This document shows, one piece after another, positions 60,219 through 64,000 of a DNA stretch of 64,000 bases. The notes below the pieces were generated by a model. That model did not search any database. It worked only from the letters and a program-made list of their open reading frames with translations, and was not told the DNA's origin. Origin of the DNA: Nocardioides sp. (lineage in GTDB: Bacteria; Actinomycetota; Actinomycetes; Propionibacteriales; Nocardioidaceae); NCBI RefSeq assembly GCF_014360585.1, contig NZ_JACIXG010000009.1:20648-84647 (forward strand), read 5' to 3'. How positions within the stretch are numbered: position 1 is the stretch's first letter; each line of letters starts with the position of its first letter. Position numbers and translations under genes: made by a program.

Positions 60219-60866
60219 ATGACCGAGAGCACGACGATCGAGGCACCGCCGCGGATCGCGGCGAGCCGTATCGCTGTCGAGGACGACCCGATCCCGATCG
60301 TCCGCCTGCTCGCGCGGACCCTGCGCGACGCGTCGGTCCGCTTCCCGGACGCCATGGCCGGCCTTGCCGGCACCGTGGTGGTGCGCTCCCACGACACCCC
60401 GCAGGCTGCGACGCTGGTCTTCGCGCCCGACGCCGTGAGTGTCACCGCCGGGGTCCTCGCCGACCCCGATGCGACCGTCGTCGTCGACCTCGACGCCCGC
60501 TTCGCGCCCAGCCAGGAGCCCGTCGGTGACGCCGCGCTGGCGGCCGGCGTCCTGCAGGCGCTGCGCTCACCCGTGCCCGGCTGGCGCGAAGCGGCGGTCC
60601 GGTTCTGGGAGGTCACCCGAGACATTCCGGGCATCCCCGACGTACTCGTCGTGAAGGCCGACGCACGCGACGGCGCCGAGCACGGTCGCTTCGGCGACGG
60701 TCCGACCAGCTATCTGGTCGCAGGCCCTGCCGATCTCTTGGCCGGAGTCTTCAGCGGCGCAGACGACTTTCTCGCCTCCCTGGCTGCCGGTGTGCAGATC
60801 CAGGGCACCTTGTCCCAGCTGTCCGTCATGACGGCAGCCTCCTGGAGGGTCCGATTCGATGTCTGA
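60219..60866 (+). CDS. Unknown protein with SCP2-like segments
   Basis: A 215-aa soluble protein that I cannot name with confidence. It appears to hold two related segments, each with a beta-strand pair and a helix: VTAGVLADPDATVVVDLDAR in the first half and LLAGVFSGADDFLASLAAG, then VQIQGTLSQLSVM, in the second. This layout resembles SCP2/sterol-carrier lipid-binding domains. GGAGG nine bases before the ATG at 60219 fixes the start. It overlaps the glutamine-synthetase-like gene by 8 bases, so it is tightly tied to the gamma-glutamyl pathway genes. Confidence 0.65.
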   Translation: MTESTTIEAPPRIAASRIAVEDDPIPIVRLLARTLRDASVRFPDAMAGLAGTVVVRSHDTPQAATLVFAPDAVSVTAGVLADPDATVVVDLDARFAPSQEPVGDAALAAGVLQALRSPVPGWREAAVRFWEVTRDIPGIPDVLVVKADARDGAEHGRFGDGPTSYLVAGPADLLAGVFSGADDFLASLAAGVQIQGTLSQLSVMTAASWRVRFDV

Positions 60867-62202
60867 GCTCGCCCAGGCCCACAAGGCGGTACGCCTCGAG
60901 GCCACCAACCACGAGGGCAGCCTCCTCGGCAAGAACGTCTCGCGACGGAAGTTCGAGACCGGCAAGGAGGCCGGCTTCGCCTTCGCCGACATCCTGTTCG
61001 CCATCGACCTCAACAACGAGATCGTCCTCGGCGACGCCTTCCCGGACTGGCGCGGCAACCTCTACGACATCCAGATGGTCCCGGACCTGTCGACTCTCGT
61101 GGAGTGGAAGCCCGGGCTGGACTCGGTGATCGGTGACTACTGGCTCAATGACGGTACGCCGGTGCCGATCTGTCCGCGCAACCTCGTGCGGAAGCTGGTC
61201 GCCCGGCTCGCCGACATGGGGTACGAGGCCGTCGCCGCCGTGGAGATCGAGGCGACCCTCTTCGAGGAGTCCGTCCAGGAGGCGCGTTCGCGGGGCTACC
61301 GTGACCTCACGCCACTTGGCGGTAGCACAGGGGCGACCTACCATCTCGCCCGGTCGAGCGACTGGGTCGCGTACATGGAGGCCGTCGTCGAGCGGCTGGA
61401 CCAGATCGGTATCACGTGGGAGGCGTGGACCGACGAGGCAGCGCCCGGCCAGACCGAGCTCAACCTCGCGCCGACCGATCCGGTCCGGCTCTGCGACGGC
61501 TGGGCCCGCACCCGGCAGGTGATGCGCGAGATCGCCCACGAGCTGGGCCACACCGTCTCGTTCATGGCCAAGCCCACCGCCGGCTTCGGCCAGGGGGCGC
61601 ACATCAACATCTCGCTCACCAGCGACGGCACGAACCGCTTCTTCGCCGAGGACGGGCTCTCGGAGCTGATGCGCCACGCGGTCGGAGGGCTGCTGGCCAC
61701 CATGCCGGGCGCGACGTCCGTCGTGATGCCGCAGATCACCTCGTACCGCCGGCTCGTCGACCTCACCGGGCCCCCGACCACCGTCAGCTGGGGCGTCAAC
61801 AACAAGACCGCGGCGGTCCGGGCGATCACCGGCCACCCGAAGTACTCGCGCCTGGAGTACCGGCTGCCCGGAGCCGACGTGAACCCCTACTTCGCGCTCG
61901 CCGCCGTGCTGGCGGGGATCCTGGCGGGCATCGAGCGCCGGATCGAGCCGCCCGCGGAGGTCACGGACATGGCGTGGTGCCTGCCGGACGGCTGCGGGGT
62001 GCCGCGGATCCCCGACACCATGTCGAAGGCCGCGGCCGCCCTCGCCGCCGACCCGCTGCTGCGGGAGTACCTCGGCGACGAGTTCGTGGACTTCTGGGTC
62101 GCCTCGCGTCGATGGGAGTGGATGGAGTTCCACACCAAGGGCGGCGATCCGTTCGTCGAACTCTCCGCGTGGGAGTCCCAGCGATACTTCGAGTTCCCGT
62201 GA
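60859..62202 (+). CDS. Glutamine-synthetase-like gamma-glutamyl-amide ligase
   Basis: A 447-aa GS-family ligase. Metal and glutamate positions are present: E129 and E131 in VEIEATLFE, E193 and E200 in DEAAPGQTELNLA, H248 in AHINISL, R321 in NNKTAAVR and RLEYRLPG (E333). It is shorter than housekeeping GlnA and lacks the adenylylation-loop NLYDLP sequence. Members of this type ligate glutamate to amines (putrescine, isopropylamine, aniline). With the PuuD-like hydrolase immediately downstream it would form the two ends of a gamma-glutamylation route. Confidence 0.87.
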   Translation: MSELAQAHKAVRLEATNHEGSLLGKNVSRRKFETGKEAGFAFADILFAIDLNNEIVLGDAFPDWRGNLYDIQMVPDLSTLVEWKPGLDSVIGDYWLNDGTPVPICPRNLVRKLVARLADMGYEAVAAVEIEATLFEESVQEARSRGYRDLTPLGGSTGATYHLARSSDWVAYMEAVVERLDQIGITWEAWTDEAAPGQTELNLAPTDPVRLCDGWARTRQVMREIAHELGHTVSFMAKPTAGFGQGAHINISLTSDGTNRFFAEDGLSELMRHAVGGLLATMPGATSVVMPQITSYRRLVDLTGPPTTVSWGVNNKTAAVRAITGHPKYSRLEYRLPGADVNPYFALAAVLAGILAGIERRIEPPAEVTDMAWCLPDGCGVPRIPDTMSKAAAALAADPLLREYLGDEFVDFWVASRRWEWMEFHTKGGDPFVELSAWESQRYFEFP

Positions 62203-62987
62203 TGCGGCCGCTGATCGGCATCACCGGACGCCGCTTCCAGCTGTCGGTGCTGAACGGAGCCGACCCGCGCTACGGCGACCGCTGCATCGACACCTCCATG
62301 TCGGACTTCGCGACCCGGATCGCCGAGGCCGGTGGGCTGCCTGTGCACCTGTCCTACGACACCGACGTGTCGGCGGTCTGCGACTGGCTCTCCGGTGTCG
62401 TGATCACCGGGGGCCAGGACGTCCATCCGGCCTGCTGGGGCGGCGACACCTCCGTGGTGCGTGACGTCGACCCGCGGACGAACCCGATGGTGCACGACGT
62501 CGAGCGGGACGCGTACGAGATCGCGCTCGTGCGTGCGGCGCTCGAGCGGGAGATTCCCGTGCTCGGTGTGTGCCGGGGTCTGCAGGTGCTCAACGTCGCC
62601 CTCGGCGGCACCCTCGTGCCGCATCTTCCGGACGGTCCGGTGAGCCACCTCTCCGCCGAGACCGCACCCACAGACGGCACCGTCGACCATGTCGTCTCCT
62701 TCACGCACGGCTCGATCGCCGCCGACCTGTTCGGTCAGGACACGATCACCAACTCGTGGCATCACCAAGCCGTCGACCGGTGCGGTGCCGGGGTGGTCGT
62801 GACCGGCCGGACCGATGACGGCGTCGTCGAGTCCATCGAGATCCCGGGACGCCCGGTGCTCGGCGTCCAGTGGCACCCGGAGTGGATGAAGAGCAGCGAC
62901 CCGGCGATGTCCTGGGTCGTCGAGCGGGCGGCGCAGCGGCTCGCGAACCATCAGCCCGTCGGGCGAGAGCAGAGGAGCCCCCAGTGA
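62202..62987 (+). CDS. Gamma-glutamyl-GABA hydrolase-type peptidase (C26)
   Basis: A 261-aa class I glutamine-amidotransferase-fold hydrolase. The nucleophile C124 is in VLGVCRGLQVLN, the catalytic His/Glu in VQWHPEW, and GVVITGGQDVHP is the oxyanion strand. It resembles PuuD, which removes the glutamyl group after the amine has been oxidised. The ATG overlaps the ligase stop (TGATG). A GTG one codon earlier is possible. It overlaps the CoA-ligase gene by GTGA. Confidence 0.87.
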   Translation: MRPLIGITGRRFQLSVLNGADPRYGDRCIDTSMSDFATRIAEAGGLPVHLSYDTDVSAVCDWLSGVVITGGQDVHPACWGGDTSVVRDVDPRTNPMVHDVERDAYEIALVRAALEREIPVLGVCRGLQVLNVALGGTLVPHLPDGPVSHLSAETAPTDGTVDHVVSFTHGSIAADLFGQDTITNSWHHQAVDRCGAGVVVTGRTDDGVVESIEIPGRPVLGVQWHPEWMKSSDPAMSWVVERAAQRLANHQPVGREQRSPQ

Positions 62988-64000
62988 GAACGCATGTCGC
63001 GGCCGGACCCGTCGTGCCGGCCGAACGGATGAACGACGACCCTGCGGTCCCGACGCTGAGCCGGCTGCTGTCGCAGCGCGCACTGGACGCCGGAGATCGT
63101 GAGTTCCTGCGCTTCGGCGAGTGGTCGTGGACCTTCGCCGAGATCGACGCCTGGACCTCCAGGCTGGCCCACCGGCTGATCGAGGTCGACGACGTACGCC
63201 CGGGCGACCGGGTGGCGATCATGCTCCCGAACGTCGTGCACTGGCCGGTCGCCTGGCTGGCCGTGCTCAAGGCCGGCGCGGTCGCCGTGCCGGTCAACTG
63301 CTCCTACCAGCGCTCCGACCTCACCTTCGTCCTGAAGGACTCGGGGGCCTGCGTCGTCTTCACCGACTCCGAACGCTCCGGCCTGGTCGCCGGGGTCCTG
63401 TCGGACGAGCCCGGTCTGACCGGTGTCCGTGTCATCGAGGTCCCGGACGACGGATCCGAGGGGTTCCCGGCCACGGCGCCGGAGGCGCCGATCACGGGGG
63501 AGACCCTCGCGAACCTGCAGTACACCTCGGGCACGACCGGTTTCCCGAAGGCGTGCATGCTCAGCCACGACTACTGGGTCCGGCTGGGATGGGTCTGCGC
63601 CGCGGCGACCGGTCTCGGATCCGAGGACGTGCTCCTCACCTCGCAGCCGTTCTCCTACATGGACCCGCAGTGGAACACCGCGCTCGCCCTGACGCTCGGC
63701 GCCCCGCTGGTCGTGCTGCCGCGCTTCTCCGCGTCGACCTTCATGAGCGACGTACGCCGCCACCGGGCGACCTTCTTCTACGTCCTCGGCTCGATGCCCA
63801 CCCTGTTGTTCAAGCAGCCGCCTACCGCCGAGGACCGCGAGAACGATCTGCGGATGGTGTTCTGCTCGGGCATCCCGGTCGCGCTTCACCGGCGGCTCGA
63901 GGAACGGTGGGGTGCGCCCTGGCGCGAGGTCTATGGGATGACCGAGTCGGGGATCGACCTGTTCAGCCCGTTCGACGACACCGCTGCCGTCGGCAGCGGG
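62984..64000 (+). CDS. AMP-dependent acyl-CoA ligase (partial, runs off the window)
   Basis: The first 339 codons of an adenylate-forming ligase. It starts at a GTG that overlaps the hydrolase stop, after AGAGGAG. The AMP-binding P-loop YTSGTTGFPKACML is near residue 178, with TFAEIDAWTSRLAHRLI and GDRVAIMLPNVVHWPVAWLA before it. The A5 region VYGMTES is present, and the window ends just beyond it (FDDTAAVGSG). It should activate an acid from the pathway to its CoA thioester for the acyl-CoA dehydrogenase of the leftward arm. The C-terminal hinge and lysine lie outside the window. Confidence 0.88.
   Translation, partial: MRTHVAAGPVVPAERMNDDPAVPTLSRLLSQRALDAGDREFLRFGEWSWTFAEIDAWTSRLAHRLIEVDDVRPGDRVAIMLPNVVHWPVAWLAVLKAGAVAVPVNCSYQRSDLTFVLKDSGACVVFTDSERSGLVAGVLSDEPGLTGVRVIEVPDDGSEGFPATAPEAPITGETLANLQYTSGTTGFPKACMLSHDYWVRLGWVCAAATGLGSEDVLLTSQPFSYMDPQWNTALALTLGAPLVVLPRFSASTFMSDVRRHRATFFYVLGSMPTLLFKQPPTAEDRENDLRMVFCSGIPVALHRRLEERWGAPWREVYGMTESGIDLFSPFDDTAAVGSG

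Overview
The window is about 70% G+C, densely coded, and looks like a chromosome segment of a free-living actinobacterium, most likely Nocardioidaceae (Nocardioides-like). That assignment is an inference. It rests on the base composition, frequent GTG starts and ATGA/GTGA gene overlaps, an F420-type luciferase-like oxidoreductase, a YtxH-like/holin-X/DUF3618 gene trio, a DUF222-HNH gene, and intergenic repeats of the GTCTCGACACGCCT kind. I saw no rRNA, tRNA, CRISPR array, phage or intact insertion sequence.

Layout. (1) 1-3524: the end of a sugar ABC importer operon with an AGE-type sugar epimerase, then a MarR regulator and a small SMC/RecF-like ATPase. (2) 3549-11977: a polyamine/GABA catabolic block: TetR, APC permease, agmatinase-type ureohydrolase, flavin amine oxidase, a reversed LysR regulator, GABA transaminase and succinate-semialdehyde dehydrogenase, closed by a hairpin terminator. 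(3) 12108-15560: a fused indolepyruvate:ferredoxin oxidoreductase. (4) 15567-30460: a catabolic regulon. Acyl-CoA dehydrogenase and ADP-forming acyl-CoA synthetase lie leftward of a divergent TetR gene. A long leftward operon encodes a Dpp/Opp-type ABC importer, an MBL hydrolase, a DUF35 OB-fold protein, a thiolase-like enzyme, an SDR and a MaoC hydratase. Both transcription units begin next to the same CTAGAA-N5-TTCTAG operator. (5) 30607-38098: an MFS exporter, a BASS transporter, DUF1048, a frameshifted HNH gene, a repeat-rich spacer, a TauE/SafE exporter and a secreted GH28 enzyme. (6) 38177-47535: a fully overlapping leftward operon for uptake and recycling of cell-wall MurNAc or muropeptides (oligopeptide-type SBP, two permeases, MurQ, AnmK, serine hydrolase, double ATPase), with a divergent RpiR/MurR-type regulator. 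(7) 47536-51987: envelope trio, decarboxylase remnant, peroxiredoxin, NmrA-like and F420-type oxidoreductases. (8) 52077-64000: a divergent amine/ketone catabolic locus. Leftward are a Baeyer-Villiger-type monooxygenase, esterase, flavin amine oxidase, acyl-CoA dehydrogenase, SDR and a two-domain FAD enzyme. Rightward are an unknown SCP2-like protein, a glutamine-synthetase-like ligase, a PuuD-type gamma-glutamyl hydrolase and an acyl-CoA ligase that runs off the window. Two copies of one 30-bp operator lie between the arms.

The least expected structure is a family of three 84-87-nt mini-ORF modules (18324-18410, 21261-21344, 27311-27397). Each sits exactly between two operon genes and overlaps both neighbours by ATGA. 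The two closest copies differ at 6 of 87 positions, and two of the three carry an intact GGAGG Shine-Dalgarno for the gene downstream. The architecture matches the mycobacterial MIRU elements, which sit at overlapping stop/start sites, but the sequence is different and the host is apparently not a mycobacterium.
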